A DNA stretch of 64,000 bases from Bacillota bacterium (lineage in GTDB: Bacteria > Bacillota > Clostridia > Acetivibrionales > DSM-1351), in NCBI GenBank assembly GCA_023415305.1, contig JAEZKZ010000082.1, positions 62,001-126,000 of the forward strand. The letters are read 5' to 3'. Positions 52,615 through 61,509 of the stretch are shown here, piece by piece (the first letter of the stretch is position 1; the number at the start of each line of letters is the position of its first letter). The notes beneath the pieces are model-generated. The model did not search any database. It was not told where the DNA came from and was given only the letters and a program-made list of their open reading frames with translations. The translations under genes were made by a program, and so were the position numbers.

Positions 52615-53445
52615 ATGGATAACAAAATCAAAATGCTTGAAAACAGAGCGTTTGAGATACGCAGGTTAACCATACAAACCATAGGAAAGCTTGGTGTTGG
52701 ACATATAGGGGGCGCGTTGTCACTCTGTGAAGTTTTGTCAGTACTTTATTTTGATGTTTTGAATGTTAACCCGGAAGACTCAAAAATGGAAAACAGGGAC
52801 AGATTTGTATTGTCAAAGGGTCATGGCGGTCCGGCACTATATTCGGCGCTGGCTTTAAAGGGTTTTATTCCAATAGAGGAATTGGATACTCTGAACAAGC
52901 CAAACACCAACCTTCCAAGTCATTGTGACATGAAGAGAACAAATGGTATAGACATGTCAACGGGTTCACTGGGGCAAGGATTTTCAGCAGCAACCGGCAT
53001 GGCGGTTTCAGCAAAGATGGATAGGAAAAGCCTTTATGTATATACCATAATTGGCGACGGAGAGAGTCAGGAAGGACAGATATGGGAAGCAGCCATGCTG
53101 GCAGGAGGCAGAGGCCTGGATAATATTATAGCCTTTACCGACTACAATAAAATGCAGATTGACGGTCTGATTGAAGAAGTAAACGGGCTTGAACCTCTGG
53201 ACAGGAAATGGGAAGCTTTTGGCTGGCATGTGCAATCAATAGACGGACATGACATAAAGCAAATTATACATGCCATTGATAATGCTAAGAAGATTAAAGG
53301 AAAACCACATATGATTATTTTAAATACCATTAAGGGTAAAGGTGGATTTTTCTGTGAAAATAGTGTTGCCTCTCACAACATGCCTATTTCCGAAGATACC
53401 TGGAAAAAGGCTGTGGAATTACTGGATAAAAGGGAGGAGGCGTAA
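52615..53445 (+). CDS. Transketolase, N-terminal (thiamine-binding) subunit
   Basis: A 276-residue ThDP-binding half of a split transketolase. Landmarks are GHIGGALSLCEVLSVLYF, the LSKGHGGPALYSALAL block, the SLGQGFSAATGMAVSAK stretch, and the GDGESQEGQIWEAAM...FTDYNKMQIDG thiamine-diphosphate motif (GDG-x(~28)-N). GGAGG supports ATG at 52615. The C-terminal half is encoded 2 bases downstream. Split transketolases are common in Firmicutes catabolic clusters and move two-carbon ketol units between sugars. Confidence 0.92.
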   Translation: MDNKIKMLENRAFEIRRLTIQTIGKLGVGHIGGALSLCEVLSVLYFDVLNVNPEDSKMENRDRFVLSKGHGGPALYSALALKGFIPIEELDTLNKPNTNLPSHCDMKRTNGIDMSTGSLGQGFSAATGMAVSAKMDRKSLYVYTIIGDGESQEGQIWEAAMLAGGRGLDNIIAFTDYNKMQIDGLIEEVNGLEPLDRKWEAFGWHVQSIDGHDIKQIIHAIDNAKKIKGKPHMIILNTIKGKGGFFCENSVASHNMPISEDTWKKAVELLDKREEA

Positions 53446-53447
53446 TT

Positions 53448-54392
53448 ATGTTACTTGAAGATAGATGGTTAAGAGAAACCTATGTTGACCTGCTGATAGA
53501 ATATGCAAAGAAGGATAACAGGCTTGTTATAGTGGAAGCAGACCTTATGAGAGCAGCTGGAACCACACGTTTCGGGGAAGCTTTTCCCGAAAGAACGGTA
53601 AATTGCGGTGTACAGGAAGCAAATATGATAGGTGTTGCTGCAGGTATGTCAGCAATGGGGAAAATTCCTTTTACTCACACCTTTACTCCTTTTTCCACAA
53701 GACGCGTATGTGATCAGGTTACACTATCGGTAGCTTACGCGGGTTTGAATGTAAAGATTATGGGCAGTGATCCCGGTGTGACAGCAGAGTTGAATGGCGG
53801 TACTCATATGAGTATGGAAGATGTGGCAATTATGAGGAATATACCGGGCATGATTATATACGAACCTGTAGACAGTGCTCAGCTTAAGAAGATTTTCCCG
53901 CAAATATTAGAGCATTATGGTCCGGTATATATCAGGCTGTTGAGAAGAAATGCAGTACAGATATTTGATGACAATGCCGAATTTCAGCTTGGAAAGGGTA
54001 TTGTGCTAAAAGAGGGAAGAGATGTAACAATTCTCGCAAGCGGGATAATGGTGGCAGAGGCGTTGAAGGCAGCTCAGACTTTATCAGCAAAAGGAATTGA
54101 TGCTGAAATAATAAATATTCATACAATTAAGCCATTAGATGAAGAACTTGTGTTACAAAGTGCCAGAAAAACGGGAGCAGTTGTAACTGCCGAAAACCAT
54201 TCCATACTGAATGGATTGGGTGGAGCAGTAGCAGAATTCCTGAGCGGAAACTATCCTGTTCCGGTACAGAGGGTTGGCGTAAAGGATTCCTTTGGAGAAG
54301 TAGGTTTTACAGAATTCTTAAAAGAAAAATACGGACTAACTGAAAAAGAAATTGATCAGGCGGCAGTAAAGGCCATTTCCATGAAAAGATAA
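53448..54392 (+). CDS. Transketolase, C-terminal (pyrimidine-binding) subunit
   Basis: A 314-residue pyrimidine-binding and C-terminal half. The conserved Glu is in NCGVQEANMIGVAAGMSAMGKIPFTHTFTPFSTRR, a substrate-binding region is GSDPGVTAELNGGTHMSMEDVAIMR, and the end has TAENHSILNGLGGAVAEFL and RVGVKDSFGEVGF. The ATG follows GGGAGGAGG with only two bases after the upstream stop, so the two subunits are translationally coupled. Together they form a complete transketolase, with an RpiB-like isomerase gene next. Confidence 0.92.
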   Translation: MLLEDRWLRETYVDLLIEYAKKDNRLVIVEADLMRAAGTTRFGEAFPERTVNCGVQEANMIGVAAGMSAMGKIPFTHTFTPFSTRRVCDQVTLSVAYAGLNVKIMGSDPGVTAELNGGTHMSMEDVAIMRNIPGMIIYEPVDSAQLKKIFPQILEHYGPVYIRLLRRNAVQIFDDNAEFQLGKGIVLKEGRDVTILASGIMVAEALKAAQTLSAKGIDAEIINIHTIKPLDEELVLQSARKTGAVVTAENHSILNGLGGAVAEFLSGNYPVPVQRVGVKDSFGEVGFTEFLKEKYGLTEKEIDQAAVKAISMKR

Positions 54393-54402
54393 GGAGGTTT
54401 AT

Positions 54403-54879
54403 ATGAAAAAAATTATTATTGGCTCCGATAAATCAGGTTTCCCATTAAAGGAAGCTATAAAAGCCCATTTGACAGAGTTGGGTTATGAAGTTACCGATGG
54501 TGGCACTCTCAACGAAGAGGAACCCAAGCCATATTTTGAAGTAGCTTCGGCTGTTGCTAAAAGAGTATCTGCCGGGGAGTTTGAGAAAGCAGTTTTAATT
54601 TGTGGCACCGGTATGGGAGTATCAATAGTTGCAAATAAGTACAAGGGAGTTTATGCAGCAGTTTGTGAGAACACTTATGCTGCTGAAAAAGCTAGAGCTA
54701 TAAATGATGCCAACATTTTATGCCTGGGTGGGTGGCTAACTGCTGAGTTTGTCGGTTGTGCCATGGTTGACACCTTCCTTAGTACAGAATTTACACAGAA
54801 TCTTGAAGAGTGGCGTGCTAAAAACTTAAGAAATGCAAGAGAAAAGGTTAAAGATATTGAAGCTGAAATCTATAAATAA
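54403..54879 (+). CDS. RpiB/LacAB-family sugar-phosphate isomerase with altered active site
   Basis: A 158-residue RpiB-fold isomerase. C67 in LICGTGMGVSIVANK, the base in RpiB, is kept together with the anion loop GTGMG. Two histidines that handle ring opening and phosphate in ordinary ribose-5-phosphate isomerase B are missing: the position of the Asp-His after strand 1 reads SDKSG (D9-K10), and the His before Asn-Asp reads I100-N101-D102. Such changes fit an open-chain or four-carbon substrate. It lies directly after the split transketolase genes (GGAGG before the ATG). Confidence 0.85.
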   Translation: MKKIIIGSDKSGFPLKEAIKAHLTELGYEVTDGGTLNEEEPKPYFEVASAVAKRVSAGEFEKAVLICGTGMGVSIVANKYKGVYAAVCENTYAAEKARAINDANILCLGGWLTAEFVGCAMVDTFLSTEFTQNLEEWRAKNLRNAREKVKDIEAEIYK

Positions 54880-54919
54880 AGCAATAAATAAAGCAATAAA
54901 TAAAGCAATAAATAAAGCT
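54872..54919 (+). repeat. Four 12-bp tandem repeats at the 3' end of the isomerase gene
   Basis: ATAAATAAAGCA is repeated at 54872-54883, 54884-54895 and 54896-54907, and a fourth copy differs in its last base (54908-54919). The first copy contains the stop codon of the isomerase gene. It contains many TAA triplets, so slippage would not extend the protein. Confidence 0.9.
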
Positions 54920-54995
54920 ATAAGTAAATCAATTTTTGAAATTGTTTAAAGAAACTTGTAAAGAAATCTAATTAGGAATTGTGGGGGAGATTATT

Positions 54996-55676
54996 ATGAA
55001 ATATTTTCTAGACAGCGCAAAACTGGATGAAATCAAGTATGCATATGAGAATTATTGTATTGATGGTGTTACAACAAACCCGAAACATATTCAATTAAGC
55101 GGAAAACCGTTTATGCAGGTTGTTAAAGATGTAGCAGCCTGGATTAAGGAAGAAGGAATTGAGGGTATTGATAAATTTCCTGTATCCTTCGAAATAAATC
55201 CACACCATGATAAGTGGGAGGATTTATTTGAGGCAGCCAAGGAAGTAGCTGGTTATTCACCTAACTATGTTATAAAGCTCCCGTGTACCGAACAGGGCTT
55301 AATTGCAGCTAAGAAGCTTGAAAAAATGGGAATAAGAACAAATGTAACACTGGTATTTTCTCCATCACAGGCAATCCCCGTGGGAAAACTGGGCGCCAAG
55401 TTTGTTTCACCCTTTGTAGGCTGGAAGGAAAACAGCGGTGATAACTCGATAGATTATATTTCTGACATTATTGATATATATAGAAACTATGGTTTTGATA
55501 CTGAAATAATTGTTGCAGCAGTGAGAAACGGTAAACAGATTGGTGATTTTGCCGCCCTGGGTGCAGATATTGTGACCTGCGGACTTGATGTATACAAGGC
55601 AAGCTTTGAGCATCCCTTTACTACATATGGCTTAGGTGTGTTTAGAAATGCCTGGGATGGTACTGCAAAAGAATAA
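54996..55676 (+). CDS. FSA/TalC-type transaldolase family protein
   Basis: A 226-residue small transaldolase-fold protein. The Schiff-base Lys is in YVIKLPCTEQGLIAAKKL (about residue 91), and GVTTNPKHIQLSG and TNVTLVFSPSQA are conserved. Small members include fructose-6-phosphate aldolase, which releases dihydroxyacetone, and true transaldolase. Here the neighbour DhaK/DhaL could use dihydroxyacetone. ATG 54996 is preceded by GGGGGAGA. It is transcribed in the same direction as transketolase and isomerase, with a 117-base gap. Confidence 0.88.
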   Translation: MKYFLDSAKLDEIKYAYENYCIDGVTTNPKHIQLSGKPFMQVVKDVAAWIKEEGIEGIDKFPVSFEINPHHDKWEDLFEAAKEVAGYSPNYVIKLPCTEQGLIAAKKLEKMGIRTNVTLVFSPSQAIPVGKLGAKFVSPFVGWKENSGDNSIDYISDIIDIYRNYGFDTEIIVAAVRNGKQIGDFAALGADIVTCGLDVYKASFEHPFTTYGLGVFRNAWDGTAKE

Positions 55677-55742
55677 TTACTAAAAAACAGCTTATCATTA
55701 CTAGCTGTATAAACGCTTCATGCGTAGATGGGAGATAGTTAT

Positions 55743-57059
55743 ATGAAACAAAGAGTAAAACTGGGCGTCGTATGCCTGACCAGAACTACATATGAGTATA
55801 AAACAGCACAGGCAATGTATAACAAGACAATTGAAGACCTCAAAAGGCTGCCTGATGTGGACTATACATTCATAGAAGATTGTGTAATTGAAATAAAAGA
55901 TGCGGAAGAAGCTGCAATTAAACTGTTATCAGCTAATGTAGATGGTGTGGTTATTATTAGTGGTACCTTCCATTTAGGTCATTTGGCCTTGATTTTTGCT
56001 AAATATATTAAAAAACCGTTTCTACTTTGGGCATATAATGAGCTCCCCTATGATGGCGGTAAAATCCGGCTGAATGCTGTTTGCGGCTTGAATCTCAATG
56101 CTTCGAATCTTTATAAGACCGGCAAGGATGATTACTCCTGCACTATAGGTGACAGCATTGATGAAAAATGGATAGATGCATTAAGAGTAAAGGTTGCTCT
56201 CCAAAATGCGAAGGTAGGACTTGTAGGCTATCGTGCCCACGGATTTTTCAATGTTGGTGTCGATGACATGGATATTTATCAAAAAACAGGTATCCTGATA
56301 GATCATTATGAAATTGCAGATATGTTTTCACAGCCTGTAACTGATATCGAGATTGAGGAAGAAGAAAAAGAAGTCAGGACCTTATTTATATGTAAGGATG
56401 TAAATGATACACAGGTTAAAAAGGTTGCTCGGCTCTGTGTAAGTGCTACCAGGTTTGTTGAGAAAAATGGTCTTACAGCGGTAGCTGTAAGATGTTGGCC
56501 TGAATTTGCGGCGAATTATGGGATTTCACCCTGTGCTGCAATGTCTATTCTCCAGTCAAAAGGAATAATTTTATCCTGTGAGGGTGATATTGAGGGTGCT
56601 CTCTCCATGCTGGCCGGTGCGGCGTTAGGCGCAGAAACACCGTTCCTTGCAGACCTGTCACAGGTTGATCTTCAGGAAGATTTTGCTCTTATGTGGCATT
56701 GCGGTGTTGCGCCGGCAAATTTGTGGGACGGAAAGAGTGAAAGAACTCTTGATACCTATTTTGCCGGAGGAAAGGGTGTAACTGCAGGCTTTGTAATGAA
56801 AGAGGGTCATGTTAATCTTATGAGATTTGATACTGCCCGTGGAAAAACCAGATTGTTCCTTGCAGCCGGTGAGTCCATAGAAATGAAAAAACAGCTCTGC
56901 GGAACATACACAAAGGTAAAATTTGAGCAGAACATCAATGACTTATTGAATACAGTGACAGAAACAGGTGTGGCGCACCACCTGGCCATGCTGTACGGGG
57001 AGTACAGGGACGTATTAAAGCTTGCAGCAAAAATGATGAACTATGAGGTTATAGAGTAG
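55743..57059 (+). CDS. L-fucose/L-arabinose isomerase-like protein
   Basis: A 438-residue protein of the FucI/AraA-like superfamily. The N-terminal Rossmann part is VKLGVVCLTRTTYEYKTA and contains GVVIISGTFHLGHLALIFAKYI and KPFLLWAYNELPYDGG. The middle has KVGLVGYRAHGFFNVGVDD. The C-terminal part has RCWPEFAANYGISPCAAMSILQ and an LSMLAGAALGAETPFLADL segment that keeps a Glu and Asp pattern like metal-binding residues of the family. It would convert an aldose to a ketose. GGGAGATAG precedes ATG 55743. The substrate cannot be told; a C5-C6 aldose or deoxy or sulfo sugar is plausible. Confidence 0.75.
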   Translation: MKQRVKLGVVCLTRTTYEYKTAQAMYNKTIEDLKRLPDVDYTFIEDCVIEIKDAEEAAIKLLSANVDGVVIISGTFHLGHLALIFAKYIKKPFLLWAYNELPYDGGKIRLNAVCGLNLNASNLYKTGKDDYSCTIGDSIDEKWIDALRVKVALQNAKVGLVGYRAHGFFNVGVDDMDIYQKTGILIDHYEIADMFSQPVTDIEIEEEEKEVRTLFICKDVNDTQVKKVARLCVSATRFVEKNGLTAVAVRCWPEFAANYGISPCAAMSILQSKGIILSCEGDIEGALSMLAGAALGAETPFLADLSQVDLQEDFALMWHCGVAPANLWDGKSERTLDTYFAGGKGVTAGFVMKEGHVNLMRFDTARGKTRLFLAAGESIEMKKQLCGTYTKVKFEQNINDLLNTVTETGVAHHLAMLYGEYRDVLKLAAKMMNYEVIE

Positions 57060-57147
57060 GGAAAATATATGGGCAATTACTGTCAGCTTGTCAGCTAATG
57101 GTAATTGCCTTAACAAAAGTACCTTAAAAATATAGGGGGTTAAAATA

Positions 57148-58212
57148 ATGAGCACATTCAAAGGCAAATTACATGAAACAGTAGTTAAATTTCCAAACAC
57201 CGATATATGGATGGATTCCTGCGGGGAAAATGAATTGAACTATGCACTTGAAAGGGGCTGTGTTGGTGCTACCAGTAATCCTGCCATAGTAGGTTCGGTT
57301 ATTAAGGGAGAGCTGTCCATATGGGAAGGCCGTATAAAAGAAATGGTGGCTGAAAGAAATGACATGACCGAAGAGGATGTGGCCTGGGCCCTGATTTATG
57401 AAATAGGTACCCTTAGATCAAAAAAACTTCTTCCTATTTTTAATGAATCAAAGGGTAAAAAGGGCAGATTGTCAATTCAGACTAATCCCAAGTATTACAG
57501 AGATACCGAAAAAATGCTGCTGCAGGCAGAAATTATAAATAGTCTTGGGGAAAATATGCAGATAAAGATGCCTGCTTCGGAAGCTGGAATTAAGGCAATG
57601 GAGGAAGCAACCTATAGGGGAATCAGCATAAATGCTACGGTTTCTTTCACAGTTGCTCAGGCTGTTGCAGTTGCCGAGGCTGTTGAAAGAGGCTTGAAGA
57701 GAAGAGCAGCTGAAGGTCTTTCTGCTGAAACCATGTCGCCTGTCTGTACAATAATGATAGGCAGGACTGATGATTGGATGAAGAAATATACAGACGAACA
57801 GGATATAATAGTTGATCCTGAAAGCTTGGAATGGGCAGGCATAGCAGTGATGAAAGAAGCCTACAGAATCTATAAGGAAAGAGGCTATAAAACCAGATTA
57901 CTGTCAGCAGCATGCAGAAACCATCATCATTGGTCACAATTGATAGGTGGAGATTTGTCAATGACTATTCCTTTCAACTGGCATAAAAAATTGAACTCCT
58001 GCGAGGTTGAGGTTGCAAGCAGAATACAGGAGCCTGTTAAAGAAGCATATATGGAGCAGCTCAGAAGAATCAGTGAGTTTGGAAAATCCTTTGACGAACA
58101 TGGTATGAAGGCTTGCGAGTTTGAAAAATATGGTGGTTTCCGAACTACAGTATCCGGATTTATCGGTGGCTATGATGAATTATTAAAACTCGTAAGGGGA
58201 TACATGATTTAA
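57148..58212 (+). CDS. Transaldolase, large form (354 residues)
   Basis: A 354-residue transaldolase of the TalB-like fold. The Schiff-base Lys is in NMQIKMPASEAGIKAMEEA (about 144), preceded by GRLSIQTNPKYYRD. GISINATVSFTVAQAVAVAEA and the C-terminal SAACRNHHHWSQLIGGDL are family-like. The N-terminal IWMDSCGENELNYALERGCVGATSNPAIV is also typical. It is unrelated in length and detail to the 226-residue transaldolase two genes upstream, so the cluster has two different ones. It overlaps the EamA gene by one base. Confidence 0.88.
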   Translation: MSTFKGKLHETVVKFPNTDIWMDSCGENELNYALERGCVGATSNPAIVGSVIKGELSIWEGRIKEMVAERNDMTEEDVAWALIYEIGTLRSKKLLPIFNESKGKKGRLSIQTNPKYYRDTEKMLLQAEIINSLGENMQIKMPASEAGIKAMEEATYRGISINATVSFTVAQAVAVAEAVERGLKRRAAEGLSAETMSPVCTIMIGRTDDWMKKYTDEQDIIVDPESLEWAGIAVMKEAYRIYKERGYKTRLLSAACRNHHHWSQLIGGDLSMTIPFNWHKKLNSCEVEVASRIQEPVKEAYMEQLRRISEFGKSFDEHGMKACEFEKYGGFRTTVSGFIGGYDELLKLVRGYMI

Positions 58213-59147
58213 TGAAAATAAAACAAACAGCTCCTTTATTGCTATTAGCATTCATATGGGGATGCTATTATGTTGCAAGCCAAAAAGCCGTTTCGGAAAT
58301 GTCGGTGTTTACAGTTGGAATTGTTATTCGTTTTATTACCATGCTTCTCCTGTCTGTAATAATGTTTAAAAGACACGAATTAAAGCTGTTGTTTAAAACA
58401 AAAGGCATTTTATTGAGATTAATACTGATTGGGGTTCTTGGTTTCTCACTGGATCTGACGGCCTTCATTGGTCTTGGTCTTTCCCATGCAGGCGCCGGTA
58501 CTGCTTTATTAAAGTGTGATATTATATTTGTCAACCTGATGTCAGTTATAATTTACAAGGAAAAATTCACAAAGCTGGACTGGACATACACTCTTATAAT
58601 GCTCTTTGGTGTTCTTATGGTTATGGGAATTGATTTCAGTCAGCTCAAAATCGGGAATAGGGCCGATATATTCTTTATATTGAGTGCGTTGTTTGTATCA
58701 ATTAATGCTTTTATTATTAAGAGCGTACAGTTGGATAAGAAGAATCCTGCAGCAGATAATGTGGTTGCATTTTATAATAATTTTATAACAATGACGCTGT
58801 TTATTGTTACATCAGTTGTTATGGGGACCATGGGACAACTCAGCCTGTTGGCTGAAAATAGACCGCTTTTGGTGGCAGTTCTGGCTGCCGGATTGGGGCA
58901 GACTCTTATTTATATTGTTTATTACTATAACCTCAGGCGTTTTCCGGTTTGGATTGTAAAGGTATTCCTGCTTTTGATGCCTATTGTTGCAACAATAGTA
59001 GCTTTTATCCTCTTTGGAGATGTTATGGTGCTGGGGCAGTATGTCGGAATGGCTATAGTATTGGCAGGTGCGTTTGGGATATTGCTTGAACAAAAGAAAA
59101 AAGCTGAAATGCAAAAAAGTAGAAAAGCTGAAATGCAGAAAAGCTGA
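58212..59147 (+). CDS. EamA/DMT superfamily transporter
   Basis: A 311-residue membrane protein with ten helices in two EamA halves (APLLLLAFIWGCYYVASQKAV at the start, ADIFFILSALFVSINAFIIKS for the second). The short C-terminal tail repeats KAEMQKS twice, encoded by a near-perfect 24-bp duplication. DMT proteins export or import small metabolites. Here it is coupled to the transaldolase by TAATG, so it probably moves a product or substrate of this pathway. A bidirectional terminator follows at 59196. Confidence 0.88.
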   Translation: MKIKQTAPLLLLAFIWGCYYVASQKAVSEMSVFTVGIVIRFITMLLLSVIMFKRHELKLLFKTKGILLRLILIGVLGFSLDLTAFIGLGLSHAGAGTALLKCDIIFVNLMSVIIYKEKFTKLDWTYTLIMLFGVLMVMGIDFSQLKIGNRADIFFILSALFVSINAFIIKSVQLDKKNPAADNVVAFYNNFITMTLFIVTSVVMGTMGQLSLLAENRPLLVAVLAAGLGQTLIYIVYYYNLRRFPVWIVKVFLLLMPIVATIVAFILFGDVMVLGQYVGMAIVLAGAFGILLEQKKKAEMQKSRKAEMQKS

Positions 59148-59195
59148 ATGATGAAATGCGTATAAGTTGATATTCATAAAACGGATTAGTTAACT

Positions 59196-59230
59196 AAAAG
59201 CTTCCTCACGTACATTGTGAGGAAGCTTTT
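59196..59230. terminator. Bidirectional terminator between the catabolic cluster and the ROK gene
   Basis: A perfect 14-bp stem (59196-59209 and 59217-59230) has AAAA and TTTT ends around a GTACATT loop. It ends the EamA gene from the left and the ROK gene from the right. Confidence 0.88.
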
Positions 59231-59264
59231 GTGAATTACCTGAGTTGTAAAGATTATTCTGTAA

Positions 59265-60494
59265 CTATTCTTTTAAGTCTATCAAGCCGCCGTTTTCAAA
59301 GAAATAGTTAATTATTGTGGAGGCAGGCCCCTGTGTTTCCAATTGTAAATTAAATTTACTGAAGGTTACCTTTTCATAACCTGAGTAATTGGACAAATGT
59401 ATATACAAATTCTTTCGGAACTTGTCGTTCTCAAAAAGTTCTCCGTATAAAATTATTGATTTGGGATCAAATAAGCACATGGCATTTTTTATTGCAATAG
59501 ACAAAAAATAAATAGATCTGTCTATTATGTCCTCTATCAGTTTATCTCCATCCTGATACGCCTTTATGATATTTTTGATATTTATATTTTCTGTGTTCCC
59601 CTCGGTATATGAAAAGAGATAAGGTGTCAGCTTGTTTGATAATATGTTGGCTGCATTTCTTTCTATGGCATCGTAGCCGGCAATTGTTTCAAGACATCCT
59701 CTATTGCCGCACTCACATATTACACCATTTGGATCGGCAATAGTATGACCAAGTTGAATGGCGTTAAAATCAAATACGCTTAACTTGTCCTGATAGAATA
59801 CTCTGGCGGCACCTACACCCGGACCGTATTTTATAAACAACATATCCTTTGGGTGCTCTATATGGGCAAAAAAACTCTCCCCATGGGCCAGGGAACAAAT
59901 GTTGTTTGTTAATATAACGGGAACTTTCATTCTTTTTTGAACATATTCAACAACATTGACATTATCCTCCCAGACGTTATATGAGTTAATACTTATTCCG
60001 GCTCTGGAATTTACAATACCCTTGACACTTACGCCAACACCAAGGATGGTTCTCGTTCTGACTATATCATAATTAATAAGATTTTGTTCCAGGATTGTAC
60101 ATACCTTATCCAGTATGGCTGCAGATTTTCTGTGACAATCTGCAGTAAACACCGTATCCTCAAAGATAACAGTATTATTTAAGTCCATACAAAGAATTTG
60201 AAACTTGTGGGTGCTTATATAGATACCAATGGTTGCATATTTTTTTCTGTTAATATCCAGAAGAATTTCCTTTCGACCCTTACGATTATTATTTTGTTCA
60301 ACTGCCGATTCAACGAGAATCCCTTCGTTAATAAGGTCGGTTGTAATTAAGGTAATAGCAGCAGGAGTTAAATTGAGCTTATTTGCTATCTCCTTTCTGG
60401 AGATTCCCCCGGAGCGATATATCAAATAAAGGATAGAACTTCTGTTTTTAATTTTAACTCCCAGCATATTTATTCCATTTGCAGATTGATCCAT
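59265..60494 (-). CDS. ROK family transcriptional repressor (XylR/NagC type)
   Basis: A 409-residue ROK regulator. The N-terminal winged helix (about 10-70) has SRKEIANKLNLTPAAITLITTDLINEG. The ROK sugar-binding domain has LFIKYGPGVGAARVFYQ and the zinc-binding CxCGxxGCxE in ICECGNRGCLETIAG. Such proteins are typically released from operators by a sugar. ATG 60494 follows AAGAAGTG by 6 bases; GTG 60503 overlaps the site. It is the second gene of a minus-strand unit behind DUF4867 and next to a divergent sugar ABC transporter, which is its likely target. Confidence 0.92.
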   Translation of the reverse strand: MDQSANGINMLGVKIKNRSSILYLIYRSGGISRKEIANKLNLTPAAITLITTDLINEGILVESAVEQNNNRKGRKEILLDINRKKYATIGIYISTHKFQILCMDLNNTVIFEDTVFTADCHRKSAAILDKVCTILEQNLINYDIVRTRTILGVGVSVKGIVNSRAGISINSYNVWEDNVNVVEYVQKRMKVPVILTNNICSLAHGESFFAHIEHPKDMLFIKYGPGVGAARVFYQDKLSVFDFNAIQLGHTIADPNGVICECGNRGCLETIAGYDAIERNAANILSNKLTPYLFSYTEGNTENINIKNIIKAYQDGDKLIEDIIDRSIYFLSIAIKNAMCLFDPKSIILYGELFENDKFRKNLYIHLSNYSGYEKVTFSKFNLQLETQGPASTIINYFFENGGLIDLKE

Positions 60495-60538
60495 AGTTAT
60501 CACTTCTTTTCGTTAGATTATAGTACTTCATAGAAAAA

Positions 60539-61204
60539 TTATTTATACTTTATTTCAAAATTTTTCCCAATTATTCCAATATGTGCTCCATTAGCTGCCG
60601 GAATACTTTCCTCATGAGCAATTAACCACTTGTTCTGCATCCATAAAAGCCTATCCTCTTCAGAGTGGGGTGCTGGAATAGAACTGAGAGGCTGGTTGGT
60701 TCCCTCAGGAAGTACTATAATACTCTTAAATCCCGCATCTGATACTTTACAGGGGGCAAAATGCAGTGTAGTGCCATATAATTCAACAGCAGTTCCGCCA
60801 GGAACATAAAAAATCTCAGTCGATTCGCTTGGCAGTTGATTATTCCTAATATCACGTATATCTGCTAAAATAAGTACCAGTTCTGATACAGCTACGTCTA
60901 TCTCAGAACCTTTATGGTATTCAAGAGCATTGAGTTTACTGCTGTTACCGTTACAATAGCCTATCTGAACAGGCATGTTGCCATAAAATACAGTGCTAAG
61001 CTCCTTTGCAATAGAAGTGCTCATTAAATCAACATCACATGCAACATACACATTACCAGAATCAGGAATACATTTGGTATTCATAATTTCAACACACTCA
61101 GAAAAGTCGTATTGGGCGAGTACTTTTCCGTACTTTAAAAACGAAGCATCAAATATACTTTTTATTTTCAGAGTAGGATTGAATTGCTTTAAATTGTTCA
61201 ACAT
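60539..61204 (-). CDS. DUF4867 family protein
   Basis: A 221-residue protein of the DUF4867 family, with VYVACDVDLMS near residue 54, then VQIGYCNGNSSKLNALEYHKGSEIDVA and FYVPGGTAVELYGTTLHFAPC, suggesting a cupin-like beta barrel. Members are encoded in sugar-catabolic loci but have no assigned reaction; an isomerase or epimerase role is possible. AAGGAGAA precedes its ATG at 61204. The ROK gene follows 44 bases downstream on the same strand. A TATAAT-rich promoter lies just upstream, in the divergent gap. Confidence 0.75.
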   Translation of the reverse strand: MLNNLKQFNPTLKIKSIFDASFLKYGKVLAQYDFSECVEIMNTKCIPDSGNVYVACDVDLMSTSIAKELSTVFYGNMPVQIGYCNGNSSKLNALEYHKGSEIDVAVSELVLILADIRDIRNNQLPSESTEIFYVPGGTAVELYGTTLHFAPCKVSDAGFKSIIVLPEGTNQPLSSIPAPHSEEDRLLWMQNKWLIAHEESIPAANGAHIGIIGKNFEIKYK

Positions 61205-61497
61205 AGAGTTCTCCTTATAATTATATTATATTGTAATAAAATATAAAGCTTTCTACACGATATATGGTGATAATTCTAAATTTAATACTATAAAAGAGGA
61301 ATTAATTATAAGTGTTAATAAAAGAGTTAGAAAAAATATTATGTAGAACTTTATTTAAGAATATCACAGTAATCAAAATCTTTCAATCATTGAACTTAAA
61401 ATAACTGGGGATGTAGAAGTAACATGACTGAACCTGAGATAGAATATCCGGTGTGGTAATCGCATCTGTAATTGAAAAGTGTATTTACATAATTAAA

Positions 61498-61509
61498 TTG
61501 TTTAAACAA
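61498..61509. promoter_or_regulatory. ROK-type operator candidate TTGTTTAAACAA
   Basis: A perfect 12-bp palindrome with partly symmetric flanks (ATTA on one side, TAAT on the other). It resembles operators of the XylR group of ROK repressors, which have GTTTAAAC-like cores. The ROK gene is about 1 kb away on the minus strand. Placement between the divergent units suits control of the ABC genes or of its own operon. Confidence 0.5.
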
